Shown piece after piece: positions 42,947 through 51,936 of a stretch of 64,000 nt of DNA. The stretch is taken from the NCBI GenBank assembly GCA_023412855.1, contig JAEZRJ010000057.1:3931-67930 (forward strand), written 5' to 3'. A program made the translations under genes and the position numbers. The notes under the pieces were generated by a model, which was not told where the DNA came from, ran no database searches, and worked only from the letters and a program-made list of their open reading frames with translations. The DNA is from Bacillota bacterium. Its GTDB lineage: Bacteria > Bacillota > Clostridia > Lachnospirales > Lachnospiraceae. How positions within the stretch are numbered: position 1 is the first letter of the stretch; every line of letters begins with the position of its first letter.

Positions 42947-44765
42947 TGGTCAATCTCCATGGAATCAGAATTATAATTTCTGTTCCTTCTTCCAATACAC
43001 TTCTTATATTCACGTGAGCATCTTCCCCATAATACATGAATAATCTGGTAAAAGCGTTGGCTATGCCGATATCTCCATTTTCTTCCATCATATGGAAGGC
43101 TCTTTCATTCAGCCTTTCTACAAAGGAAGGTTCCATACCCCTGCCGTTATCGCTTATCATGATTTGCAGATATTCCCCTTCCTTAGCCATTCGGATCGTT
43201 AACATGTTTTCTCCGCTTCTTCCTTCGAACCCATGAATAATGGCATTCTCAATAAAGGGCTGCAGTAAAAGCTTATGCACCCGGCACTCCATAACCTGTG
43301 CATCGATGTCCATGGTACAACGGAATGTATTTTTCAGCCTCGTTTGCTGCAAATAAATATAATTTTTCAGCCAACTGACCTCTTCACGCACTTCCACCGT
43401 GGCATTGCTGTTCTTTATAGCATACCGCAATATAGAGGCAAGGGTATTTATGGCGTTGCTTATCTCGAATTCATCCTTGTCGATTGCCATCCAGTTAATG
43501 GTATCCAGCGTATTATATAGAAAATGCGGATTGATCTGGGCCTCCAGGGCGGTAATCTCCGCCAGACGCTGCCGTTCTCCTGCTTCCTTTTCCTTTTTCA
43601 GCGCCGTATCCAGCTTTTCCAGCATATCGTTAAACTGAATCGCAATAAACTCCACCTCCAGGGGCATCTGCTTGTCCACTTCCACCCTGGTTCCGAGATT
43701 GCCTGAGCTCACCGTTTCCATGGATTTCACGACCTTCTGCACCGACCCGGACAACTGCCTCGACAGCAGCAGCGTCAGGATTACTACCATTCCCAGGCAG
43801 AGCAGACAGGCCGCAATATTGATTCTCTGCTGGTTCGTTATCCCCATCATGGTCTCTTTCTGATTCACTGCATTTACAACATCCCATCCCAGATCTTTAT
43901 TCTCATACACATACAAAGAGGTATACTTATCCTCAAAAAGATTTTCACTATGTATAAACTTCAGATAATCTTCCTTCTTCTCCTGCGATGTGCACCCGCC
44001 ATCCGTAATCGCTCTCGCCAGTCTTGTACTGTCGGGATAAGAAATAATCCTTCCCTTTTTATCCACTATAAAATTGAAATTATCGAAGCTTAGCTTGTCT
44101 TCTCCTTTCGTCAGGCAGACCTTCTTTAACAATTCCTCATCTATGCTGACGATGACGACACCGTTTCGTTTGTTTAAGTCTTTGTAATCGATGATTCTAT
44201 GGGAAATATGGAATAGGTAATAATCCTCATTGGCGAAGCTCACCGCATATTCCGTAGGGAAAATATGCGTCTTGTTATCCGCCGATATACAATCATAAAG
44301 CTCCTCCTGTCCCAGGCTGAAATTCTTTATCCAAGAGTCTTCATTCGTATATGCGGTTAACTGATGGTAGGTAACGAGCTTGTTCTCTGAAGTAATTATG
44401 GTAATGGCACGGATATAGTCTTTCGTATTGATGAGACCGTTCAATATTCTTCTGAGCTGATTTCTGGTAACGGATTCATCCTCCCCGTTGTTAAGCTTAT
44501 CGACCAGCTTTACCACATCGTCGTTGGTATAAATCTGATAAAGTAAATCTTCATAGGATTCCATCCATATTTCCAAGCTATTACCAGTTTGTTCCAGATT
44601 GTTGAGCGTCAGCTCCTCCATATTCTTTTTTAAGGTGTTGGAAGTATTGTAGTAAGAATAAACGCTTAGTACAAAAAGCGGAATGACAGACGTCACAAGA
44701 AACAAGCATATCAGTTTTGTCTGCAGGCTTGTCTTGTTACCGGTTGAATTTTTTTCTATTTTCAT
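42921..44765 (-). CDS. YesM-type sensor histidine kinase with extracellular sensor domain
   Basis: A 614-residue kinase: membrane segment at about 18-38, a 270-residue extracellular Cache-like sensor, a second membrane segment near 310-330, HAMP, then the His-kinase domain with the phospho-acceptor in INPHFLYNTLD and an ATPase domain (LQPFIENAIIHGFEG, ISDNGRGMEP). The sensor should detect the sugar outside the cell. Unlike the kinase at 21594 it has a full sensor. It is co-transcribed with the regulator and has a good sigma-A promoter. Confidence 0.95.
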   Translation of the reverse strand: MKIEKNSTGNKTSLQTKLICLFLVTSVIPLFVLSVYSYYNTSNTLKKNMEELTLNNLEQTGNSLEIWMESYEDLLYQIYTNDDVVKLVDKLNNGEDESVTRNQLRRILNGLINTKDYIRAITIITSENKLVTYHQLTAYTNEDSWIKNFSLGQEELYDCISADNKTHIFPTEYAVSFANEDYYLFHISHRIIDYKDLNKRNGVVIVSIDEELLKKVCLTKGEDKLSFDNFNFIVDKKGRIISYPDSTRLARAITDGGCTSQEKKEDYLKFIHSENLFEDKYTSLYVYENKDLGWDVVNAVNQKETMMGITNQQRINIAACLLCLGMVVILTLLLSRQLSGSVQKVVKSMETVSSGNLGTRVEVDKQMPLEVEFIAIQFNDMLEKLDTALKKEKEAGERQRLAEITALEAQINPHFLYNTLDTINWMAIDKDEFEISNAINTLASILRYAIKNSNATVEVREEVSWLKNYIYLQQTRLKNTFRCTMDIDAQVMECRVHKLLLQPFIENAIIHGFEGRSGENMLTIRMAKEGEYLQIMISDNGRGMEPSFVERLNERAFHMMEENGDIGIANAFTRLFMYYGEDAHVNIRSVLEEGTEIIILIPWRLTNESDNSRR

Positions 44766-44814
44766 AAATCTGTCCTTTCATACTGTTTACCGAAACAAGA
44801 GAAAAGATGATTTA

Positions 44815-44843
44815 ATCATATCAATATACGTAAATTGGGTCAA
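44815..44843 (-). promoter_or_regulatory. Promoter of the kinase/regulator genes
   Basis: TTGACC (44843-44838) and TATGAT (44820-44815) with a 17-base spacer on the minus strand, 50 bases upstream of the kinase ATG. The remainder of this 228-base gap contains the upstream region of the divergent double-MerR gene, with a TATAAT at 44950. Confidence 0.75.
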
Positions 44844-44993
44844 GGGCATTTTAAGTCTAATCGGTATTATAAGGTCCGAAAGCCACTTTTCTTGCGCTTT
44901 TTGCCCGCATAAGTTACAATGAAACCCTCCATTATAACACCAGACTTTTTATAATGATATTATAGCACAATAGAATGGTGGTGATAAAATAAA

Positions 44994-45755
44994 ATGAATA
45001 CCTATAAAACATCTGACATTGCACGTTGTATCGGAGTCCACCCTAACACGGTCCGGCTTTATGAAGAACTTGCACTGATCCCCAAACCGGAGCGAAAAGC
45101 AAACAGCTATCGGGTTTTTACAGATTTCCATATGGAGCAGATGAGGCTTGCAAGAACGGCATTACAGGTAGAGGTTCTGCAAAACGGCCTAAGAAAGCAA
45201 GCGATTGCCATTATTAAGGCCTCAGCTTCTGGTAATTTCGACAAAGCAATTTATTTCACAAAACAGTACTTACAGCAGATAGAAAGCGAACAGAAAAATG
45301 CCGAGGAAGCCATAATCATTACGGAAAAGCTATTGTCTGGCAATGGACAGGAAATAGATGATACGGTCTTGACCAGAAAAGAAGCTGCCGGTTATCTGCA
45401 AATCACTATGGATGCTTTAAGAAATTGGGAAATGAACGGCCTGCTTACCGTAAAACGAAAACAAAATGGGTATCGCGTTTATAAGGAGGAGGATGTTCGG
45501 CGGCTAAAAATCATACGTTCCCTGCGCTGTGCAAATTACTCTCTTTCAGCAATTTTGCGAATGCTGAATACTTTATCTCACAATCCTGACGCTAGTATCC
45601 GGCAAGCCATCGATACCCCGAAAGAAAACGACGATATTATTTCCGTATGCGACAAGCTGCTCACTTCATTGCATTACGCAGAGAAAAATGCGCAAGCTAT
45701 GCTCGCACAGCTTAAGAAAATGAAAAAACAGTTCGAAACAAACCCTCCTATTTAA
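44994..45755 (+). CDS. Transcriptional regulator with two MerR DNA-binding domains
   Basis: A 253-residue protein with two MerR-like winged helices in one chain: residues 1-50 (YKTSDIARCIGVHPNTVRLY, then NSYRVFTDFHMEQM) and residues 125-180 (LTRKEAAGYLQITMDALRNW, then NGYRVYKEEDVRRL). The linker between them and the C-terminal tail are helical. This layout recurs in front of ABC exporters in Firmicutes, where it would sense a toxic compound or the cell envelope. GGTGGTGA precedes the ATG. The two genes after it encode an ABC exporter on the same strand. Confidence 0.87.
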   Translation: MNTYKTSDIARCIGVHPNTVRLYEELALIPKPERKANSYRVFTDFHMEQMRLARTALQVEVLQNGLRKQAIAIIKASASGNFDKAIYFTKQYLQQIESEQKNAEEAIIITEKLLSGNGQEIDDTVLTRKEAAGYLQITMDALRNWEMNGLLTVKRKQNGYRVYKEEDVRRLKIIRSLRCANYSLSAILRMLNTLSHNPDASIRQAIDTPKENDDIISVCDKLLTSLHYAEKNAQAMLAQLKKMKKQFETNPPI

Positions 45756-45788
45756 CACCAGACTTTGTACTGGTGTTATTCTTTTTTT
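45754..45788 (+). terminator. Terminator or attenuator between MerR and ABC genes
   Basis: AACACCAG, loop, CTGGTGTT, then ATTCTTTTTTT, starting on the regulator's stop codon and ending 31 bases before the ATPase start. The left arm with its loop (AACACCAGACTTT) is repeated at 44935, upstream of the regulator gene. It could reduce read-through into the exporter genes. Confidence 0.65.
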
Positions 45789-45818
45789 ATGCCAAGAAAA
45801 AAGGAGGAAATATATCGT

Positions 45819-46553
45819 ATGAAAACAGCTATAGAAGTAAAGAAACTATGCAAATCCTATTCCAATATCAAAGCGGCACAAAATATTGATATCTCTATTT
45901 GCCGCGGAGAAGTATTTGGTTTATTAGGCGCAAATGGTGCCGGCAAAAGTACCACGATTGAATGTATCTTAGGAACAAAAAAACAGGACAGCGGAACGGT
46001 GTCCATTCTCGGAATGAATCCGCAGAAGGAACGGAAAAGGCTTTTTGAGAAAGTTGGTGTTCAATTTCAGGAAGCCAACTATCAAGACAAAATAAGAGTG
46101 GCTGAGCTTTGCGAGGTTACGTCTTCCCTTTACAGAAATACTGCGGATTATATCGGTCTTCTCGAACAATTCGGACTCTCAGACAAGCTGAAAAGTGCGG
46201 TAAGCGAGCTTTCGGGAGGGCAGAAGCAGAGGTTATTTATCGTTCTTTCGTTAATTCCAAATCCGGAAATTGTATTCTTGGACGAACTGACTACCGGGCT
46301 TGACGCAAGAGCAAGACGGGATGTGTGGAAAAGCCTTTTGGATTTAAAGCAAAAAGGACTGACCATTCTGCTGACTTCCCATTTCATGGATGAAGTAGAG
46401 GTTCTTTGCGACAAAATCATGATTCTTAAAAAAGGGGAAACTATTTTTTACGGAACAATACAAGACGCAGTTGCAGCCAGTCCCTATGAAAAATTAGAGG
46501 AAGCATATCTTTGGTACACAGACGAGGAGGAAAAAGAAAATGAAAGCATTTAA
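45819..46553 (+). CDS. ABC exporter ATP-binding protein
   Basis: A 244-residue ATPase with complete motifs: Walker A GANGAGKST, signature LSGGQKQRL, Walker B IVFLDELTTGLD (a Leu in place of the common Pro), and the H-loop His in LLTSHFMDEVE. The frame opens at 45765 but the ATG at 45819 (MKTAIEV) has AAGGAGG before it. It overlaps the permease gene by 14 bases. With the permease it would export a drug, peptide or lipid, under control of the double-MerR regulator. Confidence 0.93.
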   Translation: MKTAIEVKKLCKSYSNIKAAQNIDISICRGEVFGLLGANGAGKSTTIECILGTKKQDSGTVSILGMNPQKERKRLFEKVGVQFQEANYQDKIRVAELCEVTSSLYRNTADYIGLLEQFGLSDKLKSAVSELSGGQKQRLFIVLSLIPNPEIVFLDELTTGLDARARRDVWKSLLDLKQKGLTILLTSHFMDEVEVLCDKIMILKKGETIFYGTIQDAVAASPYEKLEEAYLWYTDEEEKENESI

Positions 46554-47283
46554 AGCACTTTTAAAAACAGAAATCAGGCTGTCGCTCCGGGGAATGGATA
46601 TGTTTATTTTTGCTATCTGTATGCCTATTGTGGTCGTGGTCATCTTAGGCGCATTGTTTGGAAATAAGCCGGCCTTTGAGGGAGCAGAATATACCTTTTT
46701 GGAGCAATCCTTCGGCGCGGTATCAACGATTGCCATTTGTGCGGGAGGGGTTATGGGCCTGCCTCTGGTCGTGTCCGATTACCGGAGCAGAAAAATATTA
46801 AAACGGTTTAAGGTGACGCCTACCAGCCCCGCCCTTATCTTAGCGGTACAAGTTGTTATTTATACTCTTTACTCCATTGTCTCCCTTATCCTTGTTTATA
46901 TGATAAGCATACTGTTTTTCGGCTATCATCTACGAGGTTCATGGCCTCAATTCTTAGGTGCTTACTTACTTGTTATGCTGTCTATGTTCAGCATAGGGTT
47001 ATTAGTGGGCGGACTCGCACCTAATATAAAAATAGCCAGCGTTGCCGCCAGCCTGCTGTATTTTCCAATGCTTATTTTTTCGGGCGCCACTCTCCCTTAT
47101 GAGGTCATGCCCGCCGGACTTCAAAAAGCCGCAGATATGCTGCCATTGACACAAGGAATCAAGCTTCTTAAGGCTGCTTCACTCGGTCTGCCAATAGACA
47201 GCATTTTCATTCCGGTTGTTGTGATGATTGTAATTGCCGTAATATGCGTTACTATTTCCCTGCGATTCTTTAAATGGGAATGA
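46540..47283 (+). CDS. ABC-2 type exporter permease
   Basis: A 247-residue membrane protein with six predicted segments of the ABC-2 family (MDMFIFAICMPIVVVVILGA near the N-terminus and the conserved region LPYEVMPAGLQKAADMLPLT before the last helix). It follows the ATPase with a 14-base overlap, so the two are translated together. The substrate cannot be read from sequence. The nearby MerR-type regulator suggests a toxic compound. Confidence 0.9.
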   Translation: MKAFKALLKTEIRLSLRGMDMFIFAICMPIVVVVILGALFGNKPAFEGAEYTFLEQSFGAVSTIAICAGGVMGLPLVVSDYRSRKILKRFKVTPTSPALILAVQVVIYTLYSIVSLILVYMISILFFGYHLRGSWPQFLGAYLLVMLSMFSIGLLVGGLAPNIKIASVAASLLYFPMLIFSGATLPYEVMPAGLQKAADMLPLTQGIKLLKAASLGLPIDSIFIPVVVMIVIAVICVTISLRFFKWE

Positions 47284-47345
47284 TACCTGTACAAACATGA
47301 GTATGTTACGATTACCATGCTGCTGATATTAATCGGTTCCGCAAC

Positions 47346-49379
47346 TTATAGGTACTTAGCGATGATCTGGACCAAACGGGCTGGGAGCTGTTCCAAATTA
47401 GTAATATCTATAAACCGCTCCTGCCCATAAATATCGCAAATCATTTCCTTGTCCTGTCCAATAGCAGCCGCCAGAAACAACACACCTTTTCGACTGTAGT
47501 CATGGAATACCTGCTTCATATCGTCCTTAGCATGGGCGCCGGTATAATCCGGCATCGCTTTGGGCTGGCCGTCACTCAGGCTAATCAACAGCTTGGTCGT
47601 CTGAGGCGCATTTGCCAGTTTCTCCGCTAAAATCCGAAGCGCCATTCCATCCCGGTTGTTACTCATGCTCTGAATTGCCATAAGTGAATATTTGTCGTTG
47701 AGCTTCGGTTCCTCCCAGTCGATGTAAGAATACACAGACATTTTCTCTTTTGGCGAACGGTCAGCGGTATCTCCATAAATCAGCACGGGGATACCGCATT
47801 TTTCACAAAACTCATAGACTGCAACGGCGGCTTGCTTCGCTGCTGCCAATCGTCCGAATGCGTTCATGGAAGCCGATTGGTCAATACGCAGGGCAACAGC
47901 CAGCGAAGGTTCTTCTTCCGGCGGACGCTTTTTGGAAAAGTAACAAAAATCCGGAGATGCTACTTTTTCAGCGTGAAACTTTGTGCCAAAAACACGCTTG
48001 CCTGCAAACTCCGCAGAAACTTCATGTTCCAAAAGCGGCTCGGTCTTTCTTGTCAATTCCCGAATGACCGGCATGAGTGCGGAAGCAATTTGACGGTACT
48101 CCTGTCGGTGGGCGGCTGTGGATTCCGGGCGATGGACAATCATTCCTATTTTTTCGTGAGAGGAACTTTTGACAGCCGCCCTTGCCTGTTGGTTTAAATG
48201 CTTGCGAAAGGCGCTCTTTTCCTGCTCCAAATCTTCTTGTTTCTCCGGCTGCAACTCATGATACATGGGGGCACCATCGTCTCCGGAGTCTGAACTCTGT
48301 GTTTGTGCCGCGTTTTCTGAAGGACTATCGGATTGTCCTTCGCTGTCTGAGGATTTTCGCAGAGCTGCCGCAGGGGGATATTCGTTGTCAGGCAGAGGAG
48401 ACAATGCCTCAAAATCCCCATCCGCCCGAAGCTCCAGAACTTCGCCGCTTGTTTTTCTGTGCCGGGAAACAACCACTTCCAGCTCTTCCATTGTTCCATG
48501 ATGGAACATCTCCTGTTCTAATAGAGCGATTTCATCCGGATCGGTGGTGATTTTATAAATAACCTTGTTATAAAGGGATTTCGCCGCGTCGTTGCCTTGC
48601 AAAACCGCATCCACCCAAAAGAAGTAAGAACGCATACCTGCCACGCCTTTTATTGCATTGGCCTTGGCTGTTCTGTCGAGCATAATGATAGCCTGGGCAA
48701 AAACGCGCAGCAGCTCGACATCGCAACAGCCTGTTTTTGCCGCCGCCCGCTCTACCATGACCTCGATTGGCGGTAAGTCCATTTTCTCTGCATGCTGCAC
48801 CCGGTCACGCAGTGCCTCATTCAGCGGACGGCAGCCGTTGTATCCTCGGTTTGTTGTAATAACCGCAATAAAATCCGGGTGACGATGAACGATACGGCTT
48901 GGCAGATTAATACTGCCATCCGGCTCCAGTGCTGAGTTGAGCGCCATCAATACCGCCGCATCACGAATAACCGTAGGCTCCTGAATTTCCAAAATCCAGC
49001 CGTTTTCATAAGCCCTCACAATTTCAGACGGATAGTATTGATACTCTATGTTGTTATCTTTTCTATCCGACTGCAATACCGGCAAAATAGTTCCGAGTAT
49101 ATCAGATTTATCCATATCCGCAAAGCAGGTAACTTTGGTGTAGGGCAAGCCAAAATCAGAGGACAGCGCCTTAGCCAGTTGGGTTTTGCCTGAACCGGCA
49201 TCGCCCTCCAGCAAAATATTCGTGATTTTCATTTCACCCATTTCCCAGTTATGCTTAATTGACTCGCAAATGCGCCGTTCCGCATCGCTTTCAATATGAG
49301 AAGAGGGTTTCTTCCAGACAAGAGCCTGTTCTTCTTCTGTCAACTGTCTGTTGGGTGACAGAATCCATTTGTTTTCCAT
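47346..49379 (-). CDS. MoxR-like AAA ATPase fused to a VWA domain
   Basis: A 677-residue protein. The N-terminal AAA+ module has Walker A GDAGSGKT (residues 59-66), a sensor-1 region AVITTNRGYNGCRPLNEALR with Asn, and an arginine finger (LRDRV). The expected Walker B (hhhhDE) reads ILEIQEP, with Gln where Asp is usual. A charged linker (residues 330-415) leads to a C-terminal VWA domain with the MIDAS motif DQSAS (Asp500) and SLSDGQPK. MoxR and VWA are usually separate genes that assemble metal cofactors or remodel complexes. The stop of the upstream partner gene is two bases before this ATG. Confidence 0.85.
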   Translation of the reverse strand: MENKWILSPNRQLTEEEQALVWKKPSSHIESDAERRICESIKHNWEMGEMKITNILLEGDAGSGKTQLAKALSSDFGLPYTKVTCFADMDKSDILGTILPVLQSDRKDNNIEYQYYPSEIVRAYENGWILEIQEPTVIRDAAVLMALNSALEPDGSINLPSRIVHRHPDFIAVITTNRGYNGCRPLNEALRDRVQHAEKMDLPPIEVMVERAAAKTGCCDVELLRVFAQAIIMLDRTAKANAIKGVAGMRSYFFWVDAVLQGNDAAKSLYNKVIYKITTDPDEIALLEQEMFHHGTMEELEVVVSRHRKTSGEVLELRADGDFEALSPLPDNEYPPAAALRKSSDSEGQSDSPSENAAQTQSSDSGDDGAPMYHELQPEKQEDLEQEKSAFRKHLNQQARAAVKSSSHEKIGMIVHRPESTAAHRQEYRQIASALMPVIRELTRKTEPLLEHEVSAEFAGKRVFGTKFHAEKVASPDFCYFSKKRPPEEEPSLAVALRIDQSASMNAFGRLAAAKQAAVAVYEFCEKCGIPVLIYGDTADRSPKEKMSVYSYIDWEEPKLNDKYSLMAIQSMSNNRDGMALRILAEKLANAPQTTKLLISLSDGQPKAMPDYTGAHAKDDMKQVFHDYSRKGVLFLAAAIGQDKEMICDIYGQERFIDITNLEQLPARLVQIIAKYL

Positions 49380-49381
49380 TG

Positions 49382-49924
49382 TTAATAACACTCCAATTCT
49401 TCAATAATACGAGTGAGCGTTCGAAGCCGCTCACCGGTTAGCTCTCCCAAATCGTTTAAAGCTTGGGAAAAGGTTTGTATGTCGCTGTTGATGTTCTGAT
49501 TTTCCACACAAACCGTTACCGGAAGTACGCCGCCCTGCACCCCGAGACGTTCCACCGTGGGATTTTCGGGGTCGTAAAGCAGGGGCATCCGATAGGCTTC
49601 TTTGAAATATAGCAGGGTGCGGCTTAGAAAGATCATCAGGTCGAATATCTGATGAATGGGAAGTTCAATGCTTACTTCCAATGTTCCTTCTGCATTTTCC
49701 TTCCAAATCTGTACCGCAATTTGCATCTTCTTGTTTTCTTCCATTATGGGAGCTCCTATGGTCAGCCGTTTAATATTTGAGCAGTAGGCATTCCGTCCGT
49801 CGATGCGATCATAATCATCCGCAATCATTACAATATTTTCATTCATTTCCAAATCCTCCTCGCTTGCGGGCGTTTGCCGGTTTTTCCATCCATCCAAAAG
49901 TTCATGTTTTCTTTTTATATCCAT
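49382..49924 (-). CDS. Partner protein of the AAA/VWA gene, unknown function
   Basis: A 180-residue soluble protein without signal peptide or membrane segment. The middle region has strands that alternate with helices (MQIAVQIWKENAEGTLEVSI, then HQIFDLMIFLSRTLLYFKEA). I do not recognise the family. GAGG is eight bases before the ATG at 49924 (MDIKRK). The gene sits directly before the AAA/VWA gene in a two-gene operon and is probably its partner or substrate adaptor. Confidence 0.7.
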   Translation of the reverse strand: MDIKRKHELLDGWKNRQTPASEEDLEMNENIVMIADDYDRIDGRNAYCSNIKRLTIGAPIMEENKKMQIAVQIWKENAEGTLEVSIELPIHQIFDLMIFLSRTLLYFKEAYRMPLLYDPENPTVERLGVQGGVLPVTVCVENQNINSDIQTFSQALNDLGELTGERLRTLTRIIEELECY

Positions 49925-49970
49925 AATAATCACCTCGTGTTACATTGTAAGATAGTTGATCTACGAAAAC

Positions 49971-50005
49971 AATCCACGCTCCGTAGACTAAACGGAGCGT
50001 GGATT
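49971..50005 (-). terminator. Terminator after the PEBP gene
   Basis: A 14-base inverted repeat, AATCCACGCTCCGT / ACGGAGCGTGGATT, with a short loop, followed on the minus strand by GTTTTCG. It separates the PEBP gene from the AAA/VWA operon. Confidence 0.7.
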
Positions 50006-50127
50006 AAAGAAGTTAAGTTTTTGAATTTTATACGTACGCATGCCTCTGCTGAGCAGTTGGATCAGAAGTTGCAGCGCTCCTGTTATCCTCCTTTACTGCA
50101 CGTTAGGAGAGTAACTCATATGAAACA

Positions 50128-50589
50128 TTATCTGTAATGACCAGTTAACTCTGCTTGCTGGAGTACGTGTCCATCCATTGCTTTAAGCAAGTCTCTTTTT
50201 TTTGATGCACTTGGCAAATCCAACATGCAATCAATTGTAAACACATTGAACCGGTATCTATGCGACCAGTTAAATGGCGGTTTAGGCCCCCTGTATCTAT
50301 GTCTGCCATACCCACGTCCCTGTACAGCGCCTGACAACGCTTCAACAGCTTTACCATGCGGTATGTGTGCCGGTATTATTGGCATAACAGGAATATTCCA
50401 TATGATCCAATGATTATACGCCGGTACCGGATGCCCCATATCGTCCATTATTATTATGATAGACTTTGCGCGTTCGTCTATGCCGGTCAAATGCAATTCA
50501 GGTGATATATCATCACCATACCCTGTATACTCCTTAGGTATTAAGCCTTCATTTTCAAAAGCCGGAGTTTTTACAACTAGCCCGTTCAT
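50128..50589 (-). CDS. YbhB/YbcL family protein (PEBP, Raf kinase inhibitor-like)
   Basis: A 153-residue protein of the phosphatidylethanolamine-binding-protein superfamily. Motifs are ISPELHLTGIDERAKSI, then MDDMGHPVPAYNHWIIWNIP (ligand pocket with DxxxP and HW) and YRGPKPP. Bacterial members are cytosolic and mostly of unknown role. The frame opens at 50724 but GGAGGAG is eight bases before the ATG at 50589 (MNGLVV), where the conserved region starts. It is a single gene with its own terminator. Confidence 0.9.
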   Translation of the reverse strand: MNGLVVKTPAFENEGLIPKEYTGYGDDISPELHLTGIDERAKSIIIIMDDMGHPVPAYNHWIIWNIPVMPIIPAHIPHGKAVEALSGAVQGRGYGRHRYRGPKPPFNWSHRYRFNVFTIDCMLDLPSASKKRDLLKAMDGHVLQQAELTGHYR

Positions 50590-50687
50590 GTTTTTTACTC
50601 CTCCAATTTGATAATCTGCCCGCCGAATTTCTATTTCTCTCTGTGAGAAAATAAATCTTAAATCTATGATACCGCAGTTTACTACAA

Positions 50688-50711
50688 AACAAAAGTGTGC
50701 TTCGCGCACTT
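50688..50711 (-). terminator. Terminator hairpin of the flavoprotein operon, related to repeat family B
   Basis: AAAGTGTGC TTC GCGCACTTT forms a 9-base stem with one G-U. On the minus strand it is followed by TTGTTTTG, 105 bases after the stop at 50816. The sequence matches the start of repeat family B (ACAAAAGTGTGCTTC). Confidence 0.6.
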
Positions 50712-50815
50712 TCGCATTGTACAAAAAGACGGGACTTGATGTAAAATTCCTCGAAAACCCGCGTGAATACTACATTTCCCCTTTAAATGACTTATATCAG
50801 AATATTATTAATATA

Positions 50816-51463
50816 TCAATTTTTTTCAAGATAGGGCATATCGAATCTCTTCTCATAACAGTTATTCGCTTTTAAAATCTTATTCCATCCTAAATAATTA
50901 GAGATAGGTACCGATGCATTCAGCATTCTCGTTTGAAACTTCGTAAGGTAGACAGGCTTTGCAAATTTATTGATAAAAGATTCATCGAATTTACCGGTCT
51001 GTTCAAACAAGGCTCCAAACTCCGAAAAGTCATTTTGCAGCTTTTTAAACCGCTCCGGCACTATGGCAAGCCCCGCGCATTCACCTTTTGCAATGGCACC
51101 TAAAACAGTATATCCCAGACGCTTTGCAAATCTTTCCAAATAACGACAGATGATTTCGCTCTCCGAGGATTCAGGATATCCCGCCTGAATAATAAAACCG
51201 ATGGCCTGATTTCCTTTTGACGGAGGCAATGCGTGTAGAAAATCCAGCGTTCCTGCCGGTATTGAATGAATATAATTTGGTGTAATTACAATAACGTTAT
51301 CCGCATTACAAATAGCTTCCATCAGGCTTTCCCGATTTTCTTTTGCAATTGAAAATATTTCACACGGTGTGCTCATTCCATTTGCAAAGGCTCTTGCCAG
51401 AAGGTAACTTCCACTGTTTTCCACATTTCCTTTTGGAGATCCATTTAAGATTATTGTTTTCAT
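50816..51463 (-). CDS. Flavodoxin-like NAD(P)H-dependent FMN reductase
   Basis: A 215-residue flavoprotein. The FMN phosphate loop is present at the N-terminus (ILNGSPKGNVENSGSYLLAR), followed by NVIVITPNYIHSIPAGTLDF, which lines the isoalloxazine site. It has no Fe-S cysteines. It probably transfers electrons from NAD(P)H to quinones, metals or other flavins. It overlaps the previous gene by 4 bases (ATGA-type coupling), so the two proteins are probably made together. Confidence 0.85.
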   Translation of the reverse strand: MKTIILNGSPKGNVENSGSYLLARAFANGMSTPCEIFSIAKENRESLMEAICNADNVIVITPNYIHSIPAGTLDFLHALPPSKGNQAIGFIIQAGYPESSESEIICRYLERFAKRLGYTVLGAIAKGECAGLAIVPERFKKLQNDFSEFGALFEQTGKFDESFINKFAKPVYLTKFQTRMLNASVPISNYLGWNKILKANNCYEKRFDMPYLEKN

Positions 51464-51936
51464 TCCGTCTCCCCTTTTTCTGATTCTGAAATATGAAGTA
51501 CTTTTATTTCAGGCGAATAAAATTGTTCGAACACTTTATATATGTAGTCGGAAAATATTTTTAAATCTTCCTCGTTCTTAAAGTCATAATCGTAATAGAA
51601 TTCAATGTTAGGATATTGGGGATATCTTGGAGCATGAAAAGTGCCTCCGTCGCGAAAGGAAGTGTACGGCAAAAAAAGTGGTATCATCCGGTCGAAGAGA
51701 GACTTCATCTTACTGCTTATAAATCCTTCTTGCAATTTTGCATAAAACATCGCTTTATCAGCACCGACATACCCTCTATAAAAATCTTCCAAGTCATTAT
51801 GTATACATATTCCCGGACTTTTCCACCAACAAGTCCAACAGCCTATGCAATTCTTAATATTAAGCTTTTCAATATCAAAACAGAGAGCATCTGTAGCCAT
51901 ATAGTTACCAAATTCCCTTATAACGATTGTTTTCAT
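51460..51936 (-). CDS. Flavodoxin-fold protein lacking the FMN phosphate loop
   Basis: A 158-residue protein with the Fe-S flavoprotein-like stretch IKNCIGCWTCWWKSPGICIH and KMKSLFDRMIPLFLPYTSF, both typical of the NADPH-dependent FMN reductase superfamily. The N-terminus MKTIVIREFGNYMATDA starts like these enzymes but lacks the GSPRxxGN loop, so about 20 residues seem deleted. It may not bind FMN on its own. It is coupled to the complete reductase gene downstream. Confidence 0.75.
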   Translation of the reverse strand: MKTIVIREFGNYMATDALCFDIEKLNIKNCIGCWTCWWKSPGICIHNDLEDFYRGYVGADKAMFYAKLQEGFISSKMKSLFDRMIPLFLPYTSFRDGGTFHAPRYPQYPNIEFYYDYDFKNEEDLKIFSDYIYKVFEQFYSPEIKVLHISESEKGETE

